Source: Paractinoplanes ferrugineus
Lineage (GTDB): Bacteria > Actinomycetota > Actinomycetes > Mycobacteriales > Micromonosporaceae
Direction: 5' to 3'
DNA length: 64,000 nucleotides
NCBI RefSeq assembly: GCF_016862195.1
Contig: NZ_BOMM01000014.1
Coordinates: 124,001-188,000 of the forward strand
Under the pieces are notes generated by a model. That model was not told the DNA's origin and did not search any database. It was given only the letters and a program-made list of their open reading frames with translations. The position numbers and the translations under genes were made by a program. Positions 34,644 through 44,290 of the stretch are shown in pieces (positions within the stretch are counted from its first letter, which is position 1; each line of letters opens with the position of its first letter).

Positions 34644-36620
34644 TTACCAGGTGGCCGGGGCGGGCGGCGCGACGACCGGGGGACGGTCGGCACAGGTGAT
34701 CGTGTTGGGCAGCATCCACGCGCCCAGCCAGCCTCCGTCGTTACCGCCCAGGTCGGTGACGTGGAACTCGCTGCCGGCCGGGGTGAAGTCGAACGAGCCG
34801 CAGTTGTTCACCCCCACCGCGCCGACGTTGCGGGCGTCCACGTTCTCGAAGGTGGCCGAGCCGGCGACCCGGGCGCTGAGCACGCTCGTACCCGTACCGT
34901 CGATCTTGATGTCTTTGAAGTGGGTGTCGGTTATCGAGTAGAGATCCTTCACCGGCCAGTCGGCGACCATCATGACCGCGTTGTAGGTGTTGTCGAGGAA
35001 GTTGTCGCCGACCACCTGGATGTCCGCGTCGATGTTCTTCTCCAGGGCGTAGAGCCAGATCGCGCCGAGCCCGATGTTCCAGTTCAGTTCGTAGGTGCCG
35101 GCCCGCACGGTGGTGTTGCCGGTGAACCACAGGTGCCCGGCGAACGGCTCGGCGCCGAAGCGGGAGCCGGCGTGCAGCGCGCTGCCCTCGCGGATCGGGT
35201 CGGCGACCAGGTTGTCGGAAACAGTGTTGTCGGTGCCGCCGTAGATCGCGATGCCGTTCGCCAGCACCGGCGTCTGCACGGTGTTGTGGTCGAAGGTGTT
35301 GCCCGCGTTCGTCGTGCCCTCCGCCCACATGGCGAGGCCGTCGTCGCCGGTGTTGCGCAGGAAGTTGTTGCGGGCGACCGAGTTGGTGACGCCGGTGTGG
35401 AAGTTGAGGCCGTCGGCGATCTGGTCGGTGATCACGTTGTTGGTGACCTTGACGTTCGACATCGGACCGTCGAGCCACAGGCCGACCTTGGTGTGGTGGA
35501 TGTAGAGGCCGTCGACGGTCGAGTCGGTGAGCGCGCCGCCGATGCCGTTGACCTGGTCGATGTCGATCCGCTCGCGGACGTCGCCCTCGATCGCGAACCC
35601 GGCAAGGTGGACATTTCGCGATCCGCCGTCGGCGACGTACTTGCCGTAGAAGCCGACGCCGGTGTGGGTTGATTTGTCGGGAGCGGGCGTGGAAAGCGCG
35701 ACCTCGTGCCCCTTGATGATCGTGTACCAGTTCCCGGCGCCCCGGATCGTCACGTCGTCGACCACGATGTGGCGGTTCACCTGGAACACGCCGGGTGGCA
35801 CGTAGACCGGCAACTTGGCCTTCCGGGCGAAGGCGATCGCCCGGTCGAACGCCGGCGCCGAGTCGCGACGCCCGGTCGGGTCGGCCCCGAAGAACAGCAC
35901 GTTCGCCGACCGGACGAGCAGGCTCGGCGGGCCGACGAGCTCGGAGTCGAGCAGGTCGAGCACGGTCCACGCCGCGCCGGCCGAGGCGGTCAGCCGGACC
36001 TTCTCCCCCGCCCGGTAGGTCGAGCCGAGCAGCAGGCGCTGCTCGTCGTAGAAGTGGCTGGGCCGGAACGGCGTCTTGAGCACGGGAACCGGGGTGGTCG
36101 AGGCCGGCACACAGGCGCACTCGGTGATCCACCAGTCCGGGTGCAGCAGCCCGGCGTCGGGGTCGTCACTGAACGGATATTGGTTGTAGAGCCAGGAGTA
36201 TTGCGAGGTCAGGGTCATGGTCCGAGTGGTGTTGCGGACCTTGACGGCAAGCGGCGCGGTGATCCCGCCGCCGGTGGCAGCGTCGGGGATGCTGTAGCGC
36301 ACAGTGATCGCGTTGGCCGCCTTGGGCAGGGTGAACTCGACCCACTGGCCGGGCGCGAGCTTGACCGCGGTGCGGCCGGACGCCTCGGCCGGCAGCGTGT
36401 AGGCGGTGCGGTCGGGCCCGATGACGGTGCCGTTGGTGGCCGCGTTCTCCGCCTCCTGCTCCTGGAACGCGACGCTCGCCCCGCGCCCGGCGACCAGCGC
36501 CGGGTCGATGGCCGCGCGGGTGACTTTCACTTGCGCTTTCTCAGTCGCGTACGCGGTGGACGGCACGCCGGCTAGCAGGCTCAGGCCGACCAGTACGGCC
36601 GAATATCTCGCCATGTTCAT
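34644..36620 (-). CDS. Secreted parallel beta-helix protein, GH87 (alpha-1,3-glucanase)-like
   Basis: 658 residues from ATG 36620 (an ATG two codons on is also possible). Signal peptide MARYSAVLVGLSLLAGVPSTAYA. Residues 30-210 form a beta-sandwich-like N-terminal region (GQWVEFTLPKAANAITVRYSIPD; SQYSWLYNQYPF; FYDEQRLLLGSTYRAGEKVRL), as seen in mycodextranases. From about 220, PTGRRDSAPAFDRAIAFARK and VYVPPGVFQVNRHIVVDDVTIRGAG begin a pectate-lyase-type right-handed beta-helix with many N/D-x-V/I coils to about 640. The pattern fits GH87 enzymes that cut alpha-1,3-glucan of fungal walls. Catalytic Asp residues were not assigned, so activity is inferred. Confidence 0.8.
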   Translation of the reverse strand: MNMARYSAVLVGLSLLAGVPSTAYATEKAQVKVTRAAIDPALVAGRGASVAFQEQEAENAATNGTVIGPDRTAYTLPAEASGRTAVKLAPGQWVEFTLPKAANAITVRYSIPDAATGGGITAPLAVKVRNTTRTMTLTSQYSWLYNQYPFSDDPDAGLLHPDWWITECACVPASTTPVPVLKTPFRPSHFYDEQRLLLGSTYRAGEKVRLTASAGAAWTVLDLLDSELVGPPSLLVRSANVLFFGADPTGRRDSAPAFDRAIAFARKAKLPVYVPPGVFQVNRHIVVDDVTIRGAGNWYTIIKGHEVALSTPAPDKSTHTGVGFYGKYVADGGSRNVHLAGFAIEGDVRERIDIDQVNGIGGALTDSTVDGLYIHHTKVGLWLDGPMSNVKVTNNVITDQIADGLNFHTGVTNSVARNNFLRNTGDDGLAMWAEGTTNAGNTFDHNTVQTPVLANGIAIYGGTDNTVSDNLVADPIREGSALHAGSRFGAEPFAGHLWFTGNTTVRAGTYELNWNIGLGAIWLYALEKNIDADIQVVGDNFLDNTYNAVMMVADWPVKDLYSITDTHFKDIKIDGTGTSVLSARVAGSATFENVDARNVGAVGVNNCGSFDFTPAGSEFHVTDLGGNDGGWLGAWMLPNTITCADRPPVVAPPAPATW

Positions 36621-36793
36621 GGAGAGCTCTTTCTCGAGGGAGGTGAGCTGACCATAGAGTCGTTGTGACGCAACGCACAAGGTGTTGTCAATGTCTTTCA
36701 TAGATTTGCCGCACTGTTGCACACAAGCTTCTTTTTCTTGCGACAGTGGCAGTTCTTGTCAGATCCCGCGGTTGCGAACCGATAGCAAGCCAT

Positions 36794-38011
36794 GTGAAAA
36801 CATCGGCTCCCTCGGACGGCACCCAGCTGGTGCACGTGGGACGCCAGCCGATCTTCGACGTGCACGGCGACGTTGTCGCCTACGAGCTGCTGTTCCGCGG
36901 CAGCATGGACGCCGTTTCGGCAGGCCGTCAGGACACGTACGCAACCAGCACGGTCATGGTGAACGCGTTCACCGAGTTCGGGATCCGGGAGGTGGCCGGT
37001 GATCGACTCTGCTTCATCAACCTCACCCGCGAGTTCCTGGTCGGCGATCTGACCCTGCCGTTCGGCCCGGAACAGGTGGTCCTCGAGGTCCTCGAGACCG
37101 TACGGATGGACGACGAGGTGGTCGCCGGGATCACCGCGCTCGCCGAACGCGGCTACCGGATCGCCCTCGACGACTTCGTCTGGGGCTCCGGGCACGAGGT
37201 GCTGTTCGGCCTCGCCTCCTACGTCAAGCTCGACCTGCTCGACGGCGACCTCTCCCGCCTCGACGAGGTGGTCGCGGCCTGCCGGGAACACCCCGGCATC
37301 AACATCGTCGCCGAGCGTCTCGAAACCGAGGAACAGCTGGCCATCGCCGACCGCTACGGCATGGAACTGCGCCAGGGGTACGCGCTGAGCCACCCCCAGG
37401 TGCTCACCGTGGCCAGCCTGTCGCCGTCCCGCCTGCGCCGCCTCGAACTGGTCGCCGCCCTCAGCGACTCCGAGCCCGACCTGCAGCGGATCGTCAGCAT
37501 CATCGCCAGCGACCCGCCGCTGTCCCTGCGCGTGCTGCGGGCCAGCAACTCGGTCGCGGCCGGGCACGCCAACCGGGTCTCGTCGGTGCGGCAGGCGGTG
37601 GTCATGGTCGGCCTGCCGAGCATCCGGCAATGGGCGCTGCTGATGGTGCTCGACGACGCCGGCGCCACCTCCGAGGAGCACATGCTGGGCGTGCTCACCC
37701 GGGCCCGGCTCTGCGAGAACATCGCGACCTGGTTCGGCGCCTCCTCGGACGGCGCGTTCATGGCCGGCGTCATCAGCGGCGTCGCGCAGCTGCTCAAACT
37801 CGCCCCGGAATCGATGATCGACCAGTTCCCGCTGGCGCCCACGATCGTGGCGGCGCTGGCCGAGGGCACCGGCCGGTTGGGCCGCGTGCTGCGCGCGGTC
37901 GACTCCTACGAGAACGGCGAGTTCGGCTCGTTCGACCTGGCCGGGCAATACATGGACGCGGTCCGCTGGTCGACCCAGGCGCTGTCGCACGCCCGGTTGG
38001 CGGCGGCCTAG
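36794..38011 (+). CDS. EAL-HDOD signalling protein
   Basis: 405 residues from GTG 36794 (open frame extends to 36746). The N-terminal EAL-like domain (about 10-200) begins VGRQPIFDVHGDVVAYELLFRG, so the ExLxR motif is ELLFR; FINL, LEVLET, LDDF, KLDL and VAERLE correspond to the usual EAL blocks. The C-terminal HDOD domain (about 205-390) shows SDPPLSLRVLRASNSV and LTRARLCENIATWFG. This is the YuxH/CdgJ-like class, in which the EAL part is often inactive and the protein acts as a signalling scaffold, for example in motility or surface behaviour. It ends in a CTAG shared with the convergent sigma factor gene. Confidence 0.88.
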   Translation: MKTSAPSDGTQLVHVGRQPIFDVHGDVVAYELLFRGSMDAVSAGRQDTYATSTVMVNAFTEFGIREVAGDRLCFINLTREFLVGDLTLPFGPEQVVLEVLETVRMDDEVVAGITALAERGYRIALDDFVWGSGHEVLFGLASYVKLDLLDGDLSRLDEVVAACREHPGINIVAERLETEEQLAIADRYGMELRQGYALSHPQVLTVASLSPSRLRRLELVAALSDSEPDLQRIVSIIASDPPLSLRVLRASNSVAAGHANRVSSVRQAVVMVGLPSIRQWALLMVLDDAGATSEEHMLGVLTRARLCENIATWFGASSDGAFMAGVISGVAQLLKLAPESMIDQFPLAPTIVAALAEGTGRLGRVLRAVDSYENGEFGSFDLAGQYMDAVRWSTQALSHARLAAA

Positions 38012-39144
38012 AGCTCCGCTGCCCGCGCCAGCAACGCGCGCCGCTCCACCTCCGCCGGTGCCGCCGCGGCGGCGGCGCGAAACAGGTCGGCGGCCCGCTC
38101 GAGGTCGCCGGCCTTGGCGGTCAGGTCGGCCTCCACCGCGAGCACGGCCGGGTAACCCTCGAGCTTTTCCCGAACCACGGTCAAAAGCGACAAACCAGCT
38201 TCCGCACCGTACGCGTGCCCGTGTGCGACAGCCCGGTTCAGCTCGACGATCGGGGACGGTTGGACCCGAGCCAACTCGTCGTACCAGCCGGCGATCACCG
38301 ACCAGCCCGCCCCGGTGGCGTGCCCGGCGGCGATGTGGGCCTGGATCGCGTACGGTCCGGTCACCGCCGTACCCCGCAGGAGCTCCAGCCCCTCGGCGAT
38401 CGCGCCGGAATCCCAGCGCGAACGGTCCTGCCGGTCCAACGGAACCAGATCGCCCGACGCGTCCCGGCGGGCGTCGCGCCGCGAGTGCTGCAACAGGAAC
38501 AGGGCGAGCAGCCCGGACACCTCCGGCTCGGCCGGCATCAGCTCGGTCAGCAGCCGGGCCAGACGGATCGCCTCGGCCGCGAACGCGGGCTCGCCGTCCG
38601 CGTCGTACCCCCGGGTGAAGAGCAGGTAGAGGACGGCCAGGACGCCCGGCAGACGCTCACCGAGAGCCACCCCCGACGGCACCCGGTACGGGATGCGGGC
38701 GTCGGCGATCTTCGTCTTCGCCCGGGTGATCCGCCTGGTCATCGTCGACTCGGTGACCAGGAACGCGCGGGCGATGTCCGGCGTCGGCACGCCCGCCACG
38801 GTGCGCAGCGTCAGAGCCACCCGAGCCTCCAGCGCCAGCGCCGGGTGACAGCACGTGAAGATCAGCCGTAACCGGTCGTCCTCGATCTCGTGCTGCTCCG
38901 GTGCCGCCCACAGCATCGCGACCTCCCGCAGCTTGGTCTGCTCGACAGCCTTCCGGCGCAGCACGTCGATGGCCCGGTTCCGGGCGACCGCCATCAGCCA
39001 GCCGCCCGGATTGTCGGGCTTCCCATCGCGCGGCCACCGCTCCACGGCCGCCGCCATCGCTTCCTGGGCGCAGTCCTCAGCCAGACCCCAGTCACCGGTC
39101 ACCCGAATCAGCGCCGCGACGATCCGGCCGTAGAACTCCCACAT
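38008..39144 (-). CDS. ECF42-family RNA polymerase sigma factor
   Basis: 378 residues from ATG 39144, with GGGGGAG upstream; the frame continues to 39312 but the extension is poor. Region 2 (about 12-70): LIRVTGDWGLAEDCAQEAMAAAVERW and GGWLMAVARNRAIDVLRR. Region 4 (about 110-165): LRTVAGVPTPDIARAFLVTESTMTRRITRAK. A C-terminal extension of about 200 residues contains the family's ERLPGVLAVLYLLFTRGYDA block and TPR-like helices. ECF42 factors have no anti-sigma factor; the extension controls activity, and the adjacent DGPF gene is the hallmark partner and target. It lies downstream of that gene by 19 bases. Confidence 0.93.
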   Translation of the reverse strand: MWEFYGRIVAALIRVTGDWGLAEDCAQEAMAAAVERWPRDGKPDNPGGWLMAVARNRAIDVLRRKAVEQTKLREVAMLWAAPEQHEIEDDRLRLIFTCCHPALALEARVALTLRTVAGVPTPDIARAFLVTESTMTRRITRAKTKIADARIPYRVPSGVALGERLPGVLAVLYLLFTRGYDADGEPAFAAEAIRLARLLTELMPAEPEVSGLLALFLLQHSRRDARRDASGDLVPLDRQDRSRWDSGAIAEGLELLRGTAVTGPYAIQAHIAAGHATGAGWSVIAGWYDELARVQPSPIVELNRAVAHGHAYGAEAGLSLLTVVREKLEGYPAVLAVEADLTAKAGDLERAADLFRAAAAAAPAEVERRALLARAAEL

Positions 39145-39163
39145 GCGCCTCTCCCCCGTACGC

Positions 39164-39493
39164 CTAGAACTCCCGGAAGGGCCGTAGTTCGATGCGGCCG
39201 CCGTAGGCCATCGGATGCGCCGCCGCCACCGCGATCGCCTCGTCGAGGTCGGCACACTCCAGAATGTCGAAGCCCACGACGACCTCCTTCGTCTCCGCGA
39301 ACGGCCCATCACTGAGCAGCAGTTCCCCGCCCCGAACCCGAACCGTCGTCGCCGACGACGGCGCCACCAACTCGTTCCCGGCCACTCGCCGACCCGACGC
39401 GTCGTTCTCCGCCACCCACACGTCGATGTCCGGAACCGTCGACTCGTCCCGCTCCGGCTCCGTGTCGGTGCAGACGAACATCATGTACTTCAT
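39164..39493 (-). CDS. YCII-related DGPF-domain protein
   Basis: 109 residues from ATG 39493, preceded by AGAAGGAGAC. It opens MKYMMFVCTDTEPE, with the family motif LLLSDGPFAETKEVVVGFDILECADLDEAIAVAAAHP in the middle and a GRIELRPF ending. DGPF proteins fold as YCII-like ferredoxin domains, and they are the standard genomic partner of ECF42 sigma factors. Their biochemical role is not settled. Transcription from its own ECF42-type promoter is expected, but I did not verify the promoter. Confidence 0.93.
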   Translation of the reverse strand: MKYMMFVCTDTEPERDESTVPDIDVWVAENDASGRRVAGNELVAPSSATTVRVRGGELLLSDGPFAETKEVVVGFDILECADLDEAIAVAAAHPMAYGGRIELRPFREF

Positions 39494-39688
39494 CGCTGTC
39501 TCCTTCTCGATCTCTTGACCCCCTGACGAACAGCCGCACTCCATCCGGACAACCCGCGGCAATTTTCTATCCGAGCCGTTCGATCCCCGCCGCCCGCCCG
39601 CGCCTCAACCCACCCAAATCCCCCAGTCCCGACCATCCCCTTGTTCAAGGTCGACACCACTTCACCAAAAGCGGGGCCTCCGGAGCTT

Positions 39689-39722
39689 GGGAGACCCCAC
39701 CTTCCGTGAATAAGGGTCTCCC
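39689..39722. repeat. Inverted repeat GGGAGACCC / GGGTCTCCC
   Basis: A perfect 9-bp inverted repeat with a 16-base loop, in the 590-base gene-free region between the DGPF gene and the kinase-like gene. It could be a terminator or the end of a repeat element. Confidence 0.5.
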
Positions 39723-39884
39723 TGCCTGGCGGGAGCGTCGCAATCGTGGCAAATGGTGCGGCCACGCTCGAGGGACAAGCGGGCCGCCGACAGGCAGCCG
39801 TCGGCAGCGGAACACCCGCGGCTGGCAGCGGAATGCGCACGACCTGGCCACCGGCAGCTCACCGCCGGCGACAGACGCGGCCGG

Positions 39885-39995
39885 CCCGCGGCAGACGCGG
39901 ACGGCTCGCGGCAGACGCAGACGGCTCGCGGCAGACGGCTCGCGGCAGGCGCGGACGGCTCGCGGACGGCGCGGACGGCTCGCGGACGGCGGCGG
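39885..39995. repeat. 20-bp tandem repeat array (minisatellite)
   Basis: About five and a half copies of a unit like CTCGCGGCAGACGCGGACGG: 39885, 39905, 39925 (short copy of 14), 39939, 39959 and a partial at 39979. The unit is not a multiple of three and the open frames through it are Arg/Ala/Pro-rich artefacts, so it is not coding. There are no spacers, so it is not a CRISPR array. Confidence 0.85.
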
Positions 39996-40082
39996 AGGCG
40001 GCACGCAGGCGGCGGAACGCGGATGGCTCACGGCCGCCGGGCTCAACCGGACCAGGCTGATCAGGATGAATGGTGAGGGCGG

Positions 40083-40982
40083 TCAGGGAAGGCCGGTGGT
40101 GGACTTCGGTTCCAGGTCGTCGACGAGGGTGACCAGCCGGCGGTATTCGGTCTGGATCGCGGCCAGCAGGAGGTGGCGCTGGATGACGGTCATCTCGGGG
40201 TTGTCGAGCAGTTGGTCCAGGCCGTCGCCGAGTTCGTGGAGGGGCTCGCGCAGGTTGTCGACGGCGACCTTGGCGAAGTGCTGGGTCGCCTCCTGGGCGG
40301 CTTCCTGGGTGAGCTGAGCCCGGTCGGGGATGTTCATGCGGTCGAGCGCCTCGTTGAGGGCGGTGCCGAGATCGGCGACCTCGGGTGGGCTGGTGACCAC
40401 GGGCAAGCGCTGGGTGGGGGCGTCGGGGGTGATGGCGTGGGCGCCCTCGGCCAGTTTGACGAGCGGTTTCATGACCAGGCCGCCGACGAACCAGGTGCCG
40501 GCTGCGGCGATCACCGCGGCTAGCAGGACAATCAAATTAATCATCATGACATTTCCGGAATGGTTCTCCTCCACGTCCTGGAGGTTGATGAGCACCTGCA
40601 GCTGTGCGCCGGTTTTCAACGTCTCTGCCCATGATCGCCAATGCGTCCCATCCGCAGCGGTAACGGTCGAATAGCCGTCCTTGACCGGAACTGAGAACTT
40701 TGTCGTGGCGCCCACTTCGGCGCGAACGGCGTTGTTCACCAGGAGTCGTACGGCGAAGGAACCGTCGGTGGGCAGCGAGCCGGACTTCGTCGCGGCCGTG
40801 CGCACCTGGGTGGCTCGGGCTGCCAGCGCCGCGTCGACGTCGCTGTGGTCGCGGTGGTCGGCGTAGAGCACGACAGCCAGGCCGGCGAGCGCGACGACGA
40901 GGGCGACGACCGCCGTGATGGCGAGCGTCAGTTGTACGCGAATTGTCCTGGGCGGGAAAACCCGAGGTAGCGGCTCTGACAC
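40083..40982 (-). CDS. Truncated histidine-kinase-like membrane protein
   Basis: 299 residues from GTG 40982, preceded by GGTAGG. TM1 (about 18-40: [23 protein letters not shown]) and TM2 (about 145-167: [23 protein letters not shown]) enclose a small extracytoplasmic sensor region. A HAMP-like segment follows ([14 protein letters not shown]), then a dimerisation helix pair ([24 protein letters not shown]). In kinases this reads SHELRTPL; the phosphoacceptor His is missing here. There is no ATPase domain. It cannot work as a classical kinase and may sense and relay by protein contact. No response regulator is adjacent. It is divergent from the SAH riboswitch/ahcY unit. Confidence 0.8.
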   Translation of the reverse strand: MSEPLPRVFPPRTIRVQLTLAITAVVALVVALAGLAVVLYADHRDHSDVDAALAARATQVRTAATKSGSLPTDGSFAVRLLVNNAVRAEVGATTKFSVPVKDGYSTVTAADGTHWRSWAETLKTGAQLQVLINLQDVEENHSGNVMMINLIVLLAAVIAAAGTWFVGGLVMKPLVKLAEGAHAITPDAPTQRLPVVTSPPEVADLGTALNEALDRMNIPDRAQLTQEAAQEATQHFAKVAVDNLREPLHELGDGLDQLLDNPEMTVIQRHLLLAAIQTEYRRLVTLVDDLEPKSTTGLP

Positions 40983-41052
40983 GTCCCTACCTGCCGTAGA
41001 AAACACATGTGGGCGGCTAAGGATTACAGGCTCGGGTTACCCTGTAAAGGCC

Positions 41053-41109
41053 CGGTCGAGAGGCGCTGCAACGGATCTCAGTGCGATGTAAGGTCCGCCA
41101 CGCTCGGCC
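41053..41109 (+). promoter_or_regulatory. S-adenosylhomocysteine (SAH) riboswitch
   Basis: The conserved core CGAGAGGCGCTGCAACGG (from 41057) and the downstream CCACGCTCGGCCG match the SAH riboswitch consensus (CGAGGxGCGCTGCxAC ... CCAxGCTCGG). The P1 stem forms between CGGTCGAG (41053-41060) and CTCGGCCG (41102-41109), eight pairs with one wobble. It lies 50 bases upstream of the ahcY start. SAH riboswitches turn on recycling genes when SAH accumulates. The region after it (GCGCCTCCTGAGAGGG, about 41130-41145) could pair with the ribosome binding site GGAGGAG, suggesting translational control. Confidence 0.9.
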
Positions 41110-41159
41110 GTGAGCTTGCTGACGCAAGGGCGCCTCCTGAGAGGGAGGAGACCCTCTTC

Positions 41160-42617
<1,458 letters not shown>

Positions 42618-42627
42618 TCCTGTGATT

Positions 42628-42663
42628 TATGACGGGCCGCGCCGGTCGACGCGGCCCGTCATA
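42628..42663 (+). terminator. Perfect 14-bp hairpin after ahcY
   Basis: TATGACGGGCCGCG, an eight-base loop, then the exact complement, 10 bases after the ahcY stop. It is followed by GAAAATG, so the antiporter start codon region begins immediately afterwards. Likely the ahcY terminator, which also insulates the antiporter gene. Confidence 0.8.
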
Positions 42664-42667
42664 GAAA

Positions 42668-44290
42668 ATGAGCCTCGTGCACGATCTTGAGTCAGTACTG
42701 CTCTTCGTCCTGATCGCTGCGGCCGTCATCGTGGCCACCCGCTGGCTGTCGCGCCGGACCGGGCTCCCCTCGGCTGCGTTGCTGACCATCATCGGCATCA
42801 TCTATGCCTATCTGCCGGGCCAGAACATCCCGCTCGACCCGGAAGTCATCCTGACGTTCGTCATCCCGCCGCTGCTCTACAACGCGGCGCTGGACTCCTC
42901 GCTCATCGACATCCGGCGCAACATGCGCACCGTGATCAGCCTGTCGGTGCTGCTGGTGGCGGTCACCGCGCTGCTCGTCGGGGTCGGTTTCCACCTGTGG
43001 GTCGCGGGTGCGACGCTCGCCGCCGGGGTGGCTCTGGGCGCCGCGATCGCCCCGCCCGACCCGGTGGCCGCGCTCGCCGTCGGGCGCCGGGCCGGCCTGC
43101 CCGGCAATCTGATCACCCTGATCCAGGGTGAGGGGCTGCTCAACGACGCGACCGCGTTGACCATCCTGGCCGTCGCGGTCGCCTCGGTCGACGGCGAGGG
43201 TTTCTCCTTCCCGACCGCGATCGGCAGGTTCGTGATCTCGGCGGCCGGTGGGGTGGTGGCCGGTGTGGTCGTCGCCTACGCGGTGCGGTTGCTGCGGCAC
43301 CTGCGCGACGACCCGATCAGTGCCAACGCGATCTCGCTGGTCACGCCGTTCGCCGCCTATCTGCTCGCCGAGTCGGTGCACGTCTCCGGCGTCCTGGCGG
43401 TGGTGATCGCCGGTCTGATCGTCGGGCACGACGCGCCGCGGCACTCCTCCGGCGCGAGCCGGCTGCAGACCAGCGCGGTGTGGCGGCTCGTCGACTTCGT
43501 GCTCGAGGGCTTCGTCTTCCTGCTCATCGGCCAGCAGTTGCCCAAGGTCGTGGACCGGCTGCACGTCTATGAAACCCAGACGGTCGTGATCGCGGTGGCG
43601 GTCTCCGTCGGCGTCGCCCTGCTCCTGCGGCCGCTCTGGCTGGTGCTGACCCAGCTGCTCCCGGCCCGCATGCACTCCCGGCTGGGTGGCGACGGGGTGC
43701 GCCGCGAGGACCGGGCGCTCAACCGGAAAGAGGTCGTCGCGCTCAGCTGGGCCGGCACCCGCGGCGTCATCTCCCTCGCGGCTGTCTTCACCCTGCACGA
43801 CAACGTGCCCGACCGCGATCTCCTGCAGTTCTGCGCGTTCGTCGTCGTGCTGGTCACCCTGCTCGGCCAGGGCCTCACGTTCGCGCCGCTGGTGCGCCGG
43901 CTCGGACTTCGGGCCAACAAGGCCGACCTCGCCCGGGAGCGCAACGAGGCCCGGTCGGCGGCGGTGCGGGCGGCCATCGACCGGCTGGACGAGATCCAGG
44001 CGGCCAAGCACGACCACGTCGAGGACCGGGCCATCGAGTCGATGCAGAAGCAGCTGACGGTCCGGCTCGAACGCTACCGCCGCCGGCTCGACCTGCTGGA
44101 GCAGGCCGAGTCGGACGAGATGCCGACGTCCCCGCAATATGAGGCCGCCCTTGCCGTGCGCCGCGAGGTGATCAGCGCGCAACGCGAGGAGCTGCTTCGG
44201 TGGCGGGACGCCGGCAACCTCACCGACGAGGGTCTGCGGGTGCTCGAACGGGAGCTCGACCACGAGGAACGGCTGGCCGAGCGCTCCTAG
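42668..44290 (+). CDS. Na+/H+ antiporter, CPA1/NhaP family
   Basis: 540 residues. About 12 membrane spans fill residues 1-410: LLFVLIAAAVIVATRWLSRR, PEVILTFVIPPLLYNAALDSS (the conserved FxxxLPPLLFxxA block), GAAIAPPDPVAALAV (core PPDP ion-binding motif), LIQGEGLLNDATAL (EGLxNDAT motif) and SWAGTRGVISLAAVF. The last 120 residues form a cytoplasmic coiled-coil tail (IDRLDEIQAAKHDHVED ... AQREELLRWRDAGNL). It exchanges cations for protons at the cytoplasmic membrane in pH and salt homeostasis. It ends in a CTAG shared with the convergent ABC permease gene. Confidence 0.93.
   Translation: MSLVHDLESVLLFVLIAAAVIVATRWLSRRTGLPSAALLTIIGIIYAYLPGQNIPLDPEVILTFVIPPLLYNAALDSSLIDIRRNMRTVISLSVLLVAVTALLVGVGFHLWVAGATLAAGVALGAAIAPPDPVAALAVGRRAGLPGNLITLIQGEGLLNDATALTILAVAVASVDGEGFSFPTAIGRFVISAAGGVVAGVVVAYAVRLLRHLRDDPISANAISLVTPFAAYLLAESVHVSGVLAVVIAGLIVGHDAPRHSSGASRLQTSAVWRLVDFVLEGFVFLLIGQQLPKVVDRLHVYETQTVVIAVAVSVGVALLLRPLWLVLTQLLPARMHSRLGGDGVRREDRALNRKEVVALSWAGTRGVISLAAVFTLHDNVPDRDLLQFCAFVVVLVTLLGQGLTFAPLVRRLGLRANKADLARERNEARSAAVRAAIDRLDEIQAAKHDHVEDRAIESMQKQLTVRLERYRRRLDLLEQAESDEMPTSPQYEAALAVRREVISAQREELLRWRDAGNLTDEGLRVLERELDHEERLAERS

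Noticed and set aside
32119..34941. 940-residue plus-strand frame opposite the MFS, epimerase and beta-helix genes
   Set aside because: Covers several real genes on the other strand; sequence is Gly/Gln/Asp/Arg-rich without domains.
39885..39995. CRISPR array
   Set aside because: Units abut with no spacers and no cas gene is in the window.
39645..40046. Open frames through the 20-bp repeat region
   Set aside because: Products are Arg/Ala/Pro-rich and driven by the repeat; frames exist on both strands and there is no start signal.
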